DNA of 64,000 nt, from positions 62,001 to 126,000 of the forward strand of contig JAKAQO010000003.1 of assembly GCA_021822495.1 (NCBI GenBank). The letters are read 5' to 3'. The notes beneath the pieces were generated by a model that was given only the letters and a program-made list of their open reading frames with translations, did not search any database and was not told the origin of the DNA. The position numbers and the translations under genes were made by a program. The stretch is from a bacterium (lineage in GTDB: Bacteria; Elusimicrobiota; Elusimicrobia; UBA1565; UBA9628). Shown one piece after another: positions 43,250-52,688 of the stretch; position 1 is the first letter of the stretch, and every line of letters begins with the position of its first letter.

Positions 43250-45206
43250 TGGATGAGACGTGTTTTTCAGCCGCCTCTTCTCCCGCGCGAATAATTTCCC
43301 GCGCGCGATGCAAATCGCTCCAAGAAAACCCCTGAATGTCCGGCTGGATGACGATTTGAGAAAGCCCGGAACGGGATTTGGCTATTTCATATTCCGCCGT
43401 ATAGATCATGTGAAAGAAAACGCGCGAGAGACTGGGGGCCTTGAATATCGCGGGCAAACCCGGCAAGATTGGCTCTTCCGCTTTGGGCTTCTGTCTTCCG
43501 GTATAATGGGCCGCCGGCAAAGTCAGGTTAATCGAAATCAAGATATCCGCCCCTTTGTCGGCCACCACTCGAACGGGAACGGGATTAATCAACCCTCCAT
43601 CAATGAGGTAACGGCCATTCAAAAAGTAAGGCTCAAAAATCACCGGCAAGCTTGAGCTCGCCCGCACCGCTTCCGCCAAATTTCCTTCGTCAATCACGAC
43701 CTCTTCTCCGGTTTCGATATCGGTCGCAACGCAAGCAAAGGGAATCTCGCAATCGGAAAAATTTTTTTGACCAAATAAAGACCGGTAGAGATTCAACAAG
43801 GAATCTCCGGAAAAAAGACCCGAACGGGGCACGCTCAAATCAAGGAACAGTCGGCTATACATCCAGAATTTATCGATACGCAAAGCGACCCTTTCCATTT
43901 CCTCCGGCTCCATCCCCATCGCGGCCAAACCGCCAATCAAAGCGCCCATCGAGGTCCCGGAAATAATATCGATGGGAATCCCTTCTCTCTTAAAAACTTT
44001 AAGGACGCCGATGATGGAATACCCTAGAGCCGCGCCGGAACCGCAAGCGAGCCCAATCCGAACGCCGCCCAAACGCCGCGCCAAACGCTCGATAGTCGAC
44101 CTTGTTTTAGGAGAAGTTTCAAGCGCTTCGTAAATACCGACTCCGGAATTCAGCTTATCTTTAATGGCGGAAGTCCAAGGAATCACCAAATCCCGGCCAA
44201 GACCTTCGCGCAAAACATCCTCTGGTGGATTATCTCCGCACCAAGCCTTGAGAAGCCTTGTCTCCGGAACCAGGGAAGCGAACTCTTCCTGTAATTTTCG
44301 ATAGGGAGACAAACACGAAGTGGAACCAAGCAAAATGACTTTGTCGGCTTCCAGTAAAACTTTTTCCTCAACCGCTCCCACGGGTCCGCTGAGCGCCACC
44401 AAAACCATGTCATGAGATTCCCGTAAAAAATTAACAAATAAATAAATTCCCGCCAGAAGGCTCCCCGACAAATTTTCGGCGGGAATGCTTAAGACCTCAA
44501 GCCCCGAGGCGTGCTGCTGCGACAGGGTTCGGATGCGTCCGGGATCGCGCAGATTCATATTGAGCAAGAGTTGCCGGGTCACTGGAGAGGACTTTAAGCC
44601 CAAGGAGCGGGCGACAGCCCCGGCGTCAGGATTCATGTCGATGAGCAAAACCCTTCTTCTGGTTTGTTCCAACAATTGAAGCCCCAGGTGCGCGCTCAAT
44701 AAATGCCGTTCACCCTCCTCGCAGGCGCAATAAAAGGCAAAAAACTGAGTTGACTCTGTCGTCTTTTTAGGCGTTCCCCGAGTCGTCTGAATCAGGCGTT
44801 TGGTTAGGACATGGGTCAGGTGAAGCGAAATGGAGGGATTTTCTCTCAGTATCTCATGAAAATCCGCCCGCGGAAGCTTGAGAAACTCGCAAGTGCTAAC
44901 TAATTGAACGGTGGCTGTCCGCCTTTCTCCGGTCAAAACGCCGCCTTCTCCCAAGGTTTCGCCTCTTCCCAAGAAAGCGTCCACGATCTCCTCGCTTCCT
45001 CTTAGATGGACGACGCGCACAAGCCCTGAAGCGATGATAAACAAACTATCCGGCTCATCTCCCTGCCGAAAAAGGGTCGCGCCTTTGGGCAAGGACAACA
45101 ACTGCATTTTTTGGGCGATTTTATTTAATTCAGATTTAGGTAAGCCGGAAAAAATAGGGATACCCGCCAAAAACAGCTCCCACGCGCCAATCTCTTCAGG
45201 AGTCAT
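43179..45206 (-). CDS. Cyclic-nucleotide-binding / ParA-like / patatin phospholipase fusion
   Basis: A 675-residue protein with three parts. Residues about 15-140 are a cNMP-binding domain (IFSGLPKSELNKIA, LFRQGDEPDSLFIIASGLV, GETLGEGGVLTGERRTATV). About 150-330 looks like a MinD/ParA-type fold (RRVLLIDMNPDAGAVARSLGL and DKVILLGSTS) but with no recognisable P-loop. About 380-600 is a patatin domain: oxyanion region LACGSGAALGYS, nucleophile GTSMG and the catalytic Asp in LIDGGLINPVPV. It resembles NTE-type lysophospholipases, with lipase activity probably gated by a ligand. Four-base overlap with the Nudix gene upstream. Confidence 0.85.
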   Translation of the reverse strand: MTPEEIGAWELFLAGIPIFSGLPKSELNKIAQKMQLLSLPKGATLFRQGDEPDSLFIIASGLVRVVHLRGSEEIVDAFLGRGETLGEGGVLTGERRTATVQLVSTCEFLKLPRADFHEILRENPSISLHLTHVLTKRLIQTTRGTPKKTTESTQFFAFYCACEEGERHLLSAHLGLQLLEQTRRRVLLIDMNPDAGAVARSLGLKSSPVTRQLLLNMNLRDPGRIRTLSQQHASGLEVLSIPAENLSGSLLAGIYLFVNFLRESHDMVLVALSGPVGAVEEKVLLEADKVILLGSTSCLSPYRKLQEEFASLVPETRLLKAWCGDNPPEDVLREGLGRDLVIPWTSAIKDKLNSGVGIYEALETSPKTRSTIERLARRLGGVRIGLACGSGAALGYSIIGVLKVFKREGIPIDIISGTSMGALIGGLAAMGMEPEEMERVALRIDKFWMYSRLFLDLSVPRSGLFSGDSLLNLYRSLFGQKNFSDCEIPFACVATDIETGEEVVIDEGNLAEAVRASSSLPVIFEPYFLNGRYLIDGGLINPVPVRVVADKGADILISINLTLPAAHYTGRQKPKAEEPILPGLPAIFKAPSLSRVFFHMIYTAEYEIAKSRSGLSQIVIQPDIQGFSWSDLHRAREIIRAGEEAAEKHVSSIKALIPYFSDRCQMPLRLSSSWR

Positions 45207-45769
45207 AAGCGCCTAGCAGCTTTAGTATAATGCGAAAGTCCCATTGATTGGCAAGCCAAGAGGGCGATCACGGTTTTAGAGTCCTTGATTTTGCCGCGAT
45301 AGAGAAGTTTAAGAGCGTCGCGAAGGGAAATCACGGTTTTATCGATAAATTCGTCATCGTCGGGAGAAGAAGTTCCAGGTTTTATATTTCGAGCGATAAA
45401 CAAATGCAAAATTTCATTCGCGAAAGCCGGCGTGGGCCAATAACTCAACAAAGGTTCCATCTTGCCGCCGGAGTATCCAGTTTCTTCCCTCAGTTCGCGC
45501 CGGGCGCAGAGAACAGGGTTTTCCCCTTTAGCCAATTTGCCCGCTGGAATTTCCAAAGTGACCTCGCGCACGGGGTGGCGGTATTGCCGAACCATCACGA
45601 TTGTTTCCCGATCAATAAACGGAACGATGCCCACCGCCCCGGGATGGTCGATATACTCCCGGGTCGCGGTTTTCCCATTGGGAAGCCTCACCTGATCCAC
45701 GCAAAAATCAACCGCGTTTCCACGGTAGACTCTTTGGGTTTTCAGATGTCTCTCAGAAAGATGCTTCAC
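45203..45769 (-). CDS. nudF: Nudix hydrolase, ADP-ribose pyrophosphatase type
   Basis: A 188-residue protein. The Nudix box is complete: GKLAKGENPVLCARRELREETGY (about 75-97) with REXXEE intact. The beta-strand pattern before it (DHPGAVGIVPF and VRQYRHPV) matches ADP-ribose/GDP-mannose hydrolases. It probably cleans up ADP-ribose. The GTG at 45769 is chosen because it lies 6 nt after TATACT; the GTG one codon upstream is possible. Confidence 0.88.
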   Translation of the reverse strand: MKHLSERHLKTQRVYRGNAVDFCVDQVRLPNGKTATREYIDHPGAVGIVPFIDRETIVMVRQYRHPVREVTLEIPAGKLAKGENPVLCARRELREETGYSGGKMEPLLSYWPTPAFANEILHLFIARNIKPGTSSPDDDEFIDKTVISLRDALKLLYRGKIKDSKTVIALLACQSMGLSHYTKAARRL

Positions 45770-45798
45770 CACTCAAGTATAGCGGGATAAAGCGCGAT
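45770..45798. promoter_or_regulatory. Divergent leaderless promoters of the Nudix gene and dnaE
   Basis: Only 29 bases lie between start codons. Leftward TATACT (45781-45776) plus 6 nt to GTG 45769; rightward GATAAA (45786-45791) plus 7 nt to ATG 45799. The two -10 regions nearly touch. Confidence 0.55.
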
Positions 45799-48700
45799 AT
45801 GCAACCGGAATTTGTCCACCTTCATAATCACTCCGAATACTCTTTAATGGATGGGCTCATTCGTTTAAGCGATCCTTCAGGGAAACCATCAGCCGCCCTG
45901 GAATCGCTTGCCAAGCAAAAGGCCCGCGCCTTTGCCCTCACCGATCACGGCAATATGTACGGGGCTATAGAATTTTACCGCAACTGCTCCCAGGTCGGAG
46001 TCGTTCCCATCATCGGATGCGAAATGTATTTCGCGAAGGGCTCTCGCTTTGACCGCGGTCATTCTCAAAAAGAGAATTGCCACTTGACGGTCCTGGCGCG
46101 AAATTTCGAGGGCTATCAAAACCTCATGGCCTTAGTCAGCAAGGGCTATTCCGAGGGCTATTATTACGACCCAAGAATCGACAAGGAGCTTTTGTCCAAG
46201 CACTCCAAGGGCCTTATCGTTTTATCCGGATGCCTTAAATCCGAAATCAGCCAACTGATTGTCTCCGGAAATTTAGTCGAGGCGGAAAAACTCTGCGCCT
46301 GGTTTAGAGACGCCCTTGAACCCGACTGCTTTTATCTTGAGATTATGGATCATGGAATAGAAAAACAGCAGCAGGTGCTCAAAGCCCTTTTGGAGGTTCA
46401 CGCCAAAACCAATATTCCGCTTATTGCCACAAACGACTGCCACTACTCCCACGCTTCCGATCATGACGCACACGACGCAAGGGTCTGCATCGCCACCGGG
46501 CGGAAAATAGAGGACACCGAACGCCTGAAATTTGAAAGTCACCAGTTTTATCTCAAGACCGCCGAAGAGATGCACAAATTATTTTCCTTCGCTCCCCAGG
46601 CCTTGACGAATACCCTGAAAGTCGCCGAAATGTGTCATCTTAAAATTCCGATGGATCAATTGATGCTTCCGCAATTTGACGTCCCGGAAGGGTTTACCCA
46701 GGATTCTTTTCTTGAAAAGCTGTGCGTGGACGGACTTAAAGCGCGGATGGGAGAAAGCATCCCCACCCCATATCAGGAACGCCTCAGCTATGAGTTATCG
46801 GTCATTAAGAGAATGGGGTTCTCGGGATATTTTTTAATCGTCAGTGATTTCATCCACTACGCGCGAACTCAAAATATTCCGGTCGGCCCCGGAAGAGGCT
46901 CCGGCGCCGGGGCGCTAGTGGCCTATTCTCTTAAAATCACCAACATCGATCCTATTAAAAACCGTCTCTTGTTTGAAAGATTTCTCAACCCCGATCGCAA
47001 ATCCATGCCGGATCTGGATATTGATTTTGCCGATACCGGACGGGACCGCGTCATCGCCTACGTCCGCCAAAAATATGGAGAAGGAAACGTCGCCCAAATC
47101 ATCACCTTCGGCTCCTTGGGCGCCAAACTCGTCATCCGAGACGTCGCCCGCGTCATGGGCCTCCCTATTTCGGAAGCCGACCGCATCGCGAAAATGATTC
47201 CGGGCGGGCCCAACATTTCTCTCCATGAAGAACTAAAGAACAACTCCGATCTAAAGGAAGCGATCAAAAATCCTTCCATAAAAAAACTCATTGACCTCGC
47301 TTTAAAACTGGAAGGACTCAAGCGACATACGGGAGTCCACGCGGCGGGGACCGTGATCACCAAAGAACCGGTGGTTCGTTACGCGCCCTTGGCCAAAAGC
47401 GCCCATTCCGAGGTGACCACCACCCAATACGACGGAGACTCTCTCGCGAAGCTTGGACTCTTGAAAATAGACTTTTTAGGCCTAAGGACCCTCTCCATTA
47501 TCGACGGCGCCGTGCGCCTGATTCGGGAAAGAAAAGAGCCCTCATTTGACATCGAGAATATTCCAATGGAGGATGCAAAAACTTTCGAGCTTTTGCGCTC
47601 CGCCCACGCTCTTGGGATTTTTCAGCTAGACTCCGAAGGCATCCGCAATCTCTTGCGCAGTCTTAAACCCACCACTTTTGAAGACATCGTCAGCGTCATC
47701 GCTCTTTTTAGGCCCGGCCCCATGCAGTCCGGAATGTTGGACATGTTCGTGGAGCGCAAACATGGGCGAAAAAAAATTACCTACGCTCATCCCCTTCTTG
47801 AACCTATCCTAAAAGAAACCTACGGGTGCGTGGTCTTTCAGGAACAAGTCATGGAAATCGCGAAGAAACTCGCGAATTTCACTCCCGGTCAAGCCGACAG
47901 CTTGAGAAAAGCCATGGGAAAAAAGATTCCCGAGGAAATTGAGAAGCTGAGAAACGATTTCGTTCAGGGAGCGGCCACCCATTCCATCAACAAAACTCTC
48001 GCCGACAAGATTTATGATCAGCTCGTCGAGTTTGGCGGATACGGGTTCAATAAATCCCACTCCGCGGCCTATGGTCTTGTCGCTTATCAAACCGCCTATC
48101 TCAAAGCCAATTTTCCGCTGGAATTTATGACCGCTCTGCTCACTTCCGAAATCGGACATTCCTCGGTACAAGCCGAAGGAAAAGAAAATAAGCTCGTGGT
48201 CTACATCAATGAAGCGGAAAGAATGGGCCTCAATGTTTTGCCGCCGGATGTTCAATCATCCGGCATCTTCTTTTCGCCCGAGGGCGAGCGCTCCATTCGA
48301 TTTGGGCTTGTCGCCATAAAAAATGTCGGGCACGGCGCGGCGGAAGAAATCGTCCAAGCCCGAAAAGAAAAAAATTTTTCGTCCTGGGGGGATTTTATCG
48401 GACGCATAGGAGGGCAAGCCCTCAACAAGAGAACGCTTGAATCCCTGATCAAAGCGGGAGCCGCCGACAATCTGGATCCGGAAAAAGAGATTCCACTCAA
48501 GCGATCCAGGCTTTTGGCCGAGATAGAAAATTCAAGCCGCGCCCAATCGGCCCGCCAAAAAGACATTGAAAGCGGTCAAGGACTTCTCTTTTCATCGGAG
48601 GAAATCGCGCCCGCTTTAATTCAGGAAGCCAAGGATTTTCCCATTTTCGACCAATCCGACATACTTAAATTTGAAAAAGAAATACTGGGGTTTTATCTTT

Positions 48701-49290
48701 CCGGGCATCCCCTCACCGCTATCAAAGAGCGTTTGTTGAAAGTGTCGAGTTCGCCAATCTCGGAATTGAGCGCGGCCAACGCGGAGAATGTCCGCGTCGC
48801 GGGGATTATTACTCAAGTCAAAAAAATGACCTCCAAACGCAGCGGAGAACCCTGGGTGAAGGCCGCGCTTGAAGATCTCAGCGGAGAAGTTTCCCTTTTG
48901 GCTTTCCCGAGGGTTTACGCGAGCTTGGGACCTGAGAAAATCAAGACTGGGCTTGTCGTCGTCGTTTCTGGAAGACTTAATTCCAAGGAAGAGGACGCCG
49001 CGGCTGAAAAAGAGATCATCGTTGAATCTGTGGAAGACTTTGAGGCCGTTTGGCAAAAAAAACAAATTCTTCAAGTCACTTTAAACGGCGCGAATGAAAA
49101 TGAAGAAGCGCTCCTCACTCTCCGGGAAAATCTCGAGAAACACCCCGGGACGTCCAAGGTGTTTCTCGAAATCAAGGGCACGGGCGGAATTTTAGAGCTG
49201 GATTATCGCGTTCAGATCAACCAAAATTTGTTAGAATCCATCGAGGCCCTTTTTGGCAAATCTTCATGGCAGATCAAAAGCGAATCTTAA
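45799..49290 (+). CDS. dnaE: DNA polymerase III alpha subunit
   Basis: A 1163-residue replicative polymerase. PHP domain at the N-terminus (FVHLHNHSEYSLMDG, ALTDHGNMYGAIEFY, IIGCEMYF), polymerase palm with PVGPGRGSGAGALVAY (about 357) and catalytic PDLDIDFAD (about 402), then tandem HhH and an OB-fold (VRVAGIITQVKKM) with a C-terminal region. It matches the DnaE1 type in length. The PHP metal site looks largely intact (HLHNHSE, DHGN). Its 3' end overlaps the receiver gene by 25 bases. Confidence 0.97.
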   Translation: MQPEFVHLHNHSEYSLMDGLIRLSDPSGKPSAALESLAKQKARAFALTDHGNMYGAIEFYRNCSQVGVVPIIGCEMYFAKGSRFDRGHSQKENCHLTVLARNFEGYQNLMALVSKGYSEGYYYDPRIDKELLSKHSKGLIVLSGCLKSEISQLIVSGNLVEAEKLCAWFRDALEPDCFYLEIMDHGIEKQQQVLKALLEVHAKTNIPLIATNDCHYSHASDHDAHDARVCIATGRKIEDTERLKFESHQFYLKTAEEMHKLFSFAPQALTNTLKVAEMCHLKIPMDQLMLPQFDVPEGFTQDSFLEKLCVDGLKARMGESIPTPYQERLSYELSVIKRMGFSGYFLIVSDFIHYARTQNIPVGPGRGSGAGALVAYSLKITNIDPIKNRLLFERFLNPDRKSMPDLDIDFADTGRDRVIAYVRQKYGEGNVAQIITFGSLGAKLVIRDVARVMGLPISEADRIAKMIPGGPNISLHEELKNNSDLKEAIKNPSIKKLIDLALKLEGLKRHTGVHAAGTVITKEPVVRYAPLAKSAHSEVTTTQYDGDSLAKLGLLKIDFLGLRTLSIIDGAVRLIRERKEPSFDIENIPMEDAKTFELLRSAHALGIFQLDSEGIRNLLRSLKPTTFEDIVSVIALFRPGPMQSGMLDMFVERKHGRKKITYAHPLLEPILKETYGCVVFQEQVMEIAKKLANFTPGQADSLRKAMGKKIPEEIEKLRNDFVQGAATHSINKTLADKIYDQLVEFGGYGFNKSHSAAYGLVAYQTAYLKANFPLEFMTALLTSEIGHSSVQAEGKENKLVVYINEAERMGLNVLPPDVQSSGIFFSPEGERSIRFGLVAIKNVGHGAAEEIVQARKEKNFSSWGDFIGRIGGQALNKRTLESLIKAGAADNLDPEKEIPLKRSRLLAEIENSSRAQSARQKDIESGQGLLFSSEEIAPALIQEAKDFPIFDQSDILKFEKEILGFYLSGHPLTAIKERLLKVSSSPISELSAANAENVRVAGIITQVKKMTSKRSGEPWVKAALEDLSGEVSLLAFPRVYASLGPEKIKTGLVVVVSGRLNSKEEDAAAEKEIIVESVEDFEAVWQKKQILQVTLNGANENEEALLTLRENLEKHPGTSKVFLEIKGTGGILELDYRVQINQNLLESIEALFGKSSWQIKSES

Positions 49291-49652
49291 TTGCCGATGA
49301 TGACCCGGAACTTTTAGAATTATTAAAGACCGCCCTGGGTTATCAGAACTACGCGATTTCCGAGGCCAATGACGGGCGGCAAGCTCTTCAGACGGCTCTT
49401 TCAGAGACGTTTGACCTTGTCATTTTAGACGTGATGATGCCCTACATCGACGGCTATCATGTCGCCCATCAAATTTCCGATAAATTGGGCGAAAGATGTC
49501 CCCCGATTATCATCATGAGCAGCCGCGACGTCCAGAAGGAAAAAGGCATCGCTTTGATGAGCGGCGCTGAAGCCATCTTGCAAAAACCTTTTGAAATCGC
49601 GGCTTTTCAAGCCAAGGTCGCTGAAATATTAAAACGGCCTCAAGCGCAATGA
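49266..49652 (+). CDS. Single-domain response regulator
   Basis: A 128-residue CheY-like receiver with no output domain. Acidic pair IADDDPE, phospho-acceptor Asp in VILDVMMPYIDG, Ser in IIMSSRD and Lys in LQKPFE. It starts inside the end of dnaE and overlaps the next gene by four bases, so it is translated with its neighbours. No histidine kinase is seen in the window. Confidence 0.9.
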   Translation: MADQKRILIADDDPELLELLKTALGYQNYAISEANDGRQALQTALSETFDLVILDVMMPYIDGYHVAHQISDKLGERCPPIIIMSSRDVQKEKGIALMSGAEAILQKPFEIAAFQAKVAEILKRPQAQ

Positions 49653-50482
49653 GAGCAGGGGTTTTTTCAGCTCTGATTTTGCTTTTCCCCCTCGTTCAAG
49701 CCCAAGCCTCTTCAAACCCGTCTTCCGCCCCCTCCGCTCAAGTTTCCCCGCAAATGATTCCCATTAAACCGAAATCTCAACCCGAACAAGACGCGCTCGG
49801 GCTCATTCCCACGCCCACGGGGCTTATCGAACCGGACACCATGATCATCGACGCCAATACTGCGGCCACCTTGGATCCCGGTACTTTCGCAACCCAAACG
49901 CGGTTTTATTCCGGCGGCGGAATTCTGCAATACGTTTCTCTCGGAGTTTTTAACGGCCTTAATATCGGGGCCTCGATCTCGGGCAATGGACTCGTTGGGA
50001 ATGCTCCCTCGATTGCGGTTCCAACGCCTCAAGCCCAGGTTAAATATCGGTTTTTTGACGGCAATCGTTATGTGCCGGCTTTGGCCGTCGGTTATGACGG
50101 TCAAGGTTACGACTACAACCGCATCACTCACAAATACAATGACCCCGCCCGAGGATTTTATCTGGTGGGAACCCAAGAACTTTTTATTCCGGGTCTTGTC
50201 TTTTCTCCTTCCGTCAACGCCTCGGGAACCAATTCCGGCGCTGTTTATGGGGCGTTGCCCGTCACCTACACTATCGCCAACAAAGTTGAGCTGATGGCTG
50301 AATGGGACAATATCCATAACATCTCCAACAGCCGGGTCAACGCTGGCATCCGCTTTTATATCACGAATCATTTTGACCTCGATCTGGCGGTACGGCGAGC
50401 CAATCAAAGCGGATATTATTCAGATGGAACTTCCAGAGGCCCGGAAAGAATCATCCAACTGCGCTATGTTGGAAATTTCTAA
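49649..50482 (+). CDS. Exported protein, probably an outer-membrane barrel
   Basis: A 277-residue protein with a signal peptide (MRAGVFSALILLFPL, cleavage after AQA), a Ser/Pro/Gln-rich linker, and strands such as QVKYRFFDGNRYVPALAVGYD, VELMAEWDNI and FDLDLAVRRAN ending in LRYVGNF with a terminal Phe, the usual end of outer-membrane barrels. No family recognised. Confidence 0.6.
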   Translation: MRAGVFSALILLFPLVQAQASSNPSSAPSAQVSPQMIPIKPKSQPEQDALGLIPTPTGLIEPDTMIIDANTAATLDPGTFATQTRFYSGGGILQYVSLGVFNGLNIGASISGNGLVGNAPSIAVPTPQAQVKYRFFDGNRYVPALAVGYDGQGYDYNRITHKYNDPARGFYLVGTQELFIPGLVFSPSVNASGTNSGAVYGALPVTYTIANKVELMAEWDNIHNISNSRVNAGIRFYITNHFDLDLAVRRANQSGYYSDGTSRGPERIIQLRYVGNF

Positions 50483-50539
50483 AACAGCCTGAAAATATCC
50501 GCTAAAAAAACGTAGAATAACGGCAGGGAGGTAAGTCCA

Positions 50540-51625
50540 ATGACCATAATGACGATTCCAGATCAAAATAAAGGCGCTCGCGCGCACTTTCTCCAGCTCA
50601 CCCCAGGTAAATTAATGGGGCTGAGGCGCATCACCGATGAAAAAAACCGTTTTAAAGTCCTGGCCTTGGACCAATCCAACTCTTTTAGGAAAGCCTTAAA
50701 AGCCCTCCACACCAAAGAGGGCTCCGCTAAGGATCCGGATTACGCCGAAATCCGGGATATTAAGCTGAAAATGGTCGCAACCTTAAGTCCCTTGGCCACT
50801 GCCGTTCTCTTGGACGTCAATTATGCCGCAAGACAAGCGCTCAACTCGCTCGCCCTCCCCAAACATGTGGGCCTCATCGTGCGCCTTGAGGCTTCCAAGG
50901 ACCCCGGAATAAAATCGGAATATGAGCCCGGGTGGTCGGTTGAAAAGATAAAAAAGATGGGCGGCGACGCGGTGAAGCTTTTGGTTTATATTGACACCGA
51001 AGATAAGGACAATGTCAAAGCTCAAATAAATTTCGTCAAGGAAGTCTCAAAGGCCTGCGCGGAAAACGACATCCTTTTAATGACCGAGGAATTATCTTTC
51101 CCCAGAAAAGGAGAAGAAAAGTCTTCGCCGTCTTTTAAGGCGCGAAAAGTAAACAACATCCTGGAAGCGGCCAAACTCATCGGGCCCTACACCGATATTC
51201 TTAAATTAGAATTCCCCGGTTTTATCCAGGAAGATTCCGTTTCTCAAATGGAAGAAAACCTGCATCATCTCAACGAAGCGGCTATTCGCCCTTGGGTCCT
51301 TCTATCCGCTGGCGAGAAATTCGACCTCTTCGCCAAGCAAGCGGAAATGGCCATGAAGGCGGGCTCTTCCGGCTATATGGCCGGACGCGCCATCTTCAAC
51401 GAATCTTTTGAAAGCTCAAAAAACCAAGACGCCTTTCTTAAATCCACCGGCGTTGAAAGGATGAAAAAACTCAACGCGATCATTGAAAAGCAGGCCCAGA
51501 ACTGGATGGAAAGATATCAGATTACCGCTCAAGACATGGCCTCATCCGTTGATCCGCAATGGTATTTAGATTCAAAATCTAAAGCCTCGGATTCCCCGCG
51601 CCCATCAGGTTCCGGAGACTATTGA
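50540..51625 (+). CDS. lacD: Tagatose-1,6-bisphosphate aldolase-like (LacD family)
   Basis: A 361-residue class I aldolase-like protein. The opening GKLMGLRRITDEKNRFKVLALDQ, the strand AVLLDVNY, DAVKLLVYID (likely Schiff-base Lys region) and ILKLEFPG fit the LacD/fructose-bisphosphate aldolase group. Family members split a ketose bisphosphate to dihydroxyacetone phosphate and glyceraldehyde-3-phosphate. It stands one base before a phosphofructokinase gene, so it probably acts as the glycolytic aldolase. A GGGAGGT site precedes the ATG, with TAGAAT at 50513-50518. Confidence 0.85.
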   Translation: MTIMTIPDQNKGARAHFLQLTPGKLMGLRRITDEKNRFKVLALDQSNSFRKALKALHTKEGSAKDPDYAEIRDIKLKMVATLSPLATAVLLDVNYAARQALNSLALPKHVGLIVRLEASKDPGIKSEYEPGWSVEKIKKMGGDAVKLLVYIDTEDKDNVKAQINFVKEVSKACAENDILLMTEELSFPRKGEEKSSPSFKARKVNNILEAAKLIGPYTDILKLEFPGFIQEDSVSQMEENLHHLNEAAIRPWVLLSAGEKFDLFAKQAEMAMKAGSSGYMAGRAIFNESFESSKNQDAFLKSTGVERMKKLNAIIEKQAQNWMERYQITAQDMASSVDPQWYLDSKSKASDSPRPSGSGDY

Positions 51626-51626
51626 A

Positions 51627-52688
51627 ATGTCTAAAAAAATTGGACTTCTGACCGGAGGCGGGGATTGTCCGGGGCTTAACCCCGCAATCCGAGGAGCCGT
51701 CATCCAAGCGCTGGAATTGGACTATGAATGTTGGGGACTTGAAGAAGGTTGGAAAGGCCTTATTGAAGGAAACGCGAGAAAACTAACCCTTGAAGACGTC
51801 GAGGGCATCGTGGGCCAGGGAGGAACTATTCTTGGCACTTCACGGACAAACCCTTTCAAAAAAGAAAAAGGCGTCGAGAAGGCCCTGGCCACCCTCCAAT
51901 CTCTCAACCTTTATTCCTTAATCGCGATGGGTGGAGAGGATACTCTTGGAGTCGCCCAAAGGCTTTACGCCGAGCATCAAGTCAAAGTCGTCGGCGTTCC
52001 CAAAACCATGGACAACGATCTATCGGCCACCGACTACACTTTTGGCTTTGACACCGCGACCTCCATCGCCGTGGATGCGGCGGAAAGACTGATCGACACC
52101 GGGAAAAGCCATCGCCGCGTCATGGTCCTCGAAGTCATGGGGCGAGAAGCGGGATGGGTCGCCTTATTCACGGGAATCGCTTCTGGCGCCGATTATATTG
52201 CTATTCCTGAAAAATCCTTTGACGAAAAGGAAATGCTCGATCAAGTCAAAACCGCTTACGCGCGCAAAAAACACGCCCTCGTCGTCGTCTCCGAAGCTCT
52301 CAAATTTTCAAAATCCGCCTCCAACGGGATCGGCGTTCCGGAAAAAGATGACTTCGGCCATGCGCTTCTTAAAGAACAGGGCACCGGCGACACCGTGGCT
52401 AAAATGATTGAAAAAGGAACGGGGATTGAAACCCGCGCTTCGGTGATTGGGCACGTTCAACGAGGCGGAAAGCCTACTCTTTTTGACCGCATGTTGGCGA
52501 CCCGCGTTGGAGTCAAAGCCGCGCAAATGACCCATGCCGGGCAATTTGGCCGCATGGCCGCGATGAGAGGCTCTGAAATTATTGATGTCTCTCTTAAAGA
52601 GGCCGCCGGAACGCTTAAAAAAGTTTCCCAGGATTGGATTATGATCGCTCAAACCTTATCCGCTAAAAGAGAGACTGTTTCTCAGTGA
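51627..52688 (+). CDS. pfkA: 6-phosphofructokinase, PPi-type residues
   Basis: A 353-residue enzyme that phosphorylates fructose-6-phosphate. Opening LTGGGDCPGLN, active-site VPKTMDNDL (125-132), RVMVLEVMGREAGW and VIGHVQRGG are family blocks. The phosphate-donor site has GGEDT with Asp105 where ATP enzymes have Gly, and Lys126 in PKTMDND where ATP enzymes have Gly. In the family these residues (Asp104 and Lys124 in E. coli numbering) mark pyrophosphate use, so a reversible PPi enzyme is likely. Ends overlapping the HAMP gene. Confidence 0.92.
   Translation: MSKKIGLLTGGGDCPGLNPAIRGAVIQALELDYECWGLEEGWKGLIEGNARKLTLEDVEGIVGQGGTILGTSRTNPFKKEKGVEKALATLQSLNLYSLIAMGGEDTLGVAQRLYAEHQVKVVGVPKTMDNDLSATDYTFGFDTATSIAVDAAERLIDTGKSHRRVMVLEVMGREAGWVALFTGIASGADYIAIPEKSFDEKEMLDQVKTAYARKKHALVVVSEALKFSKSASNGIGVPEKDDFGHALLKEQGTGDTVAKMIEKGTGIETRASVIGHVQRGGKPTLFDRMLATRVGVKAAQMTHAGQFGRMAAMRGSEIIDVSLKEAAGTLKKVSQDWIMIAQTLSAKRETVSQ

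Noticed and set aside
49712-50407. 231-codon antisense frame opposite the barrel-protein gene
   Set aside because: The plus-strand gene has a signal peptide, barrel strands and neat overlap with its neighbour; the antisense product does not resemble a protein family.
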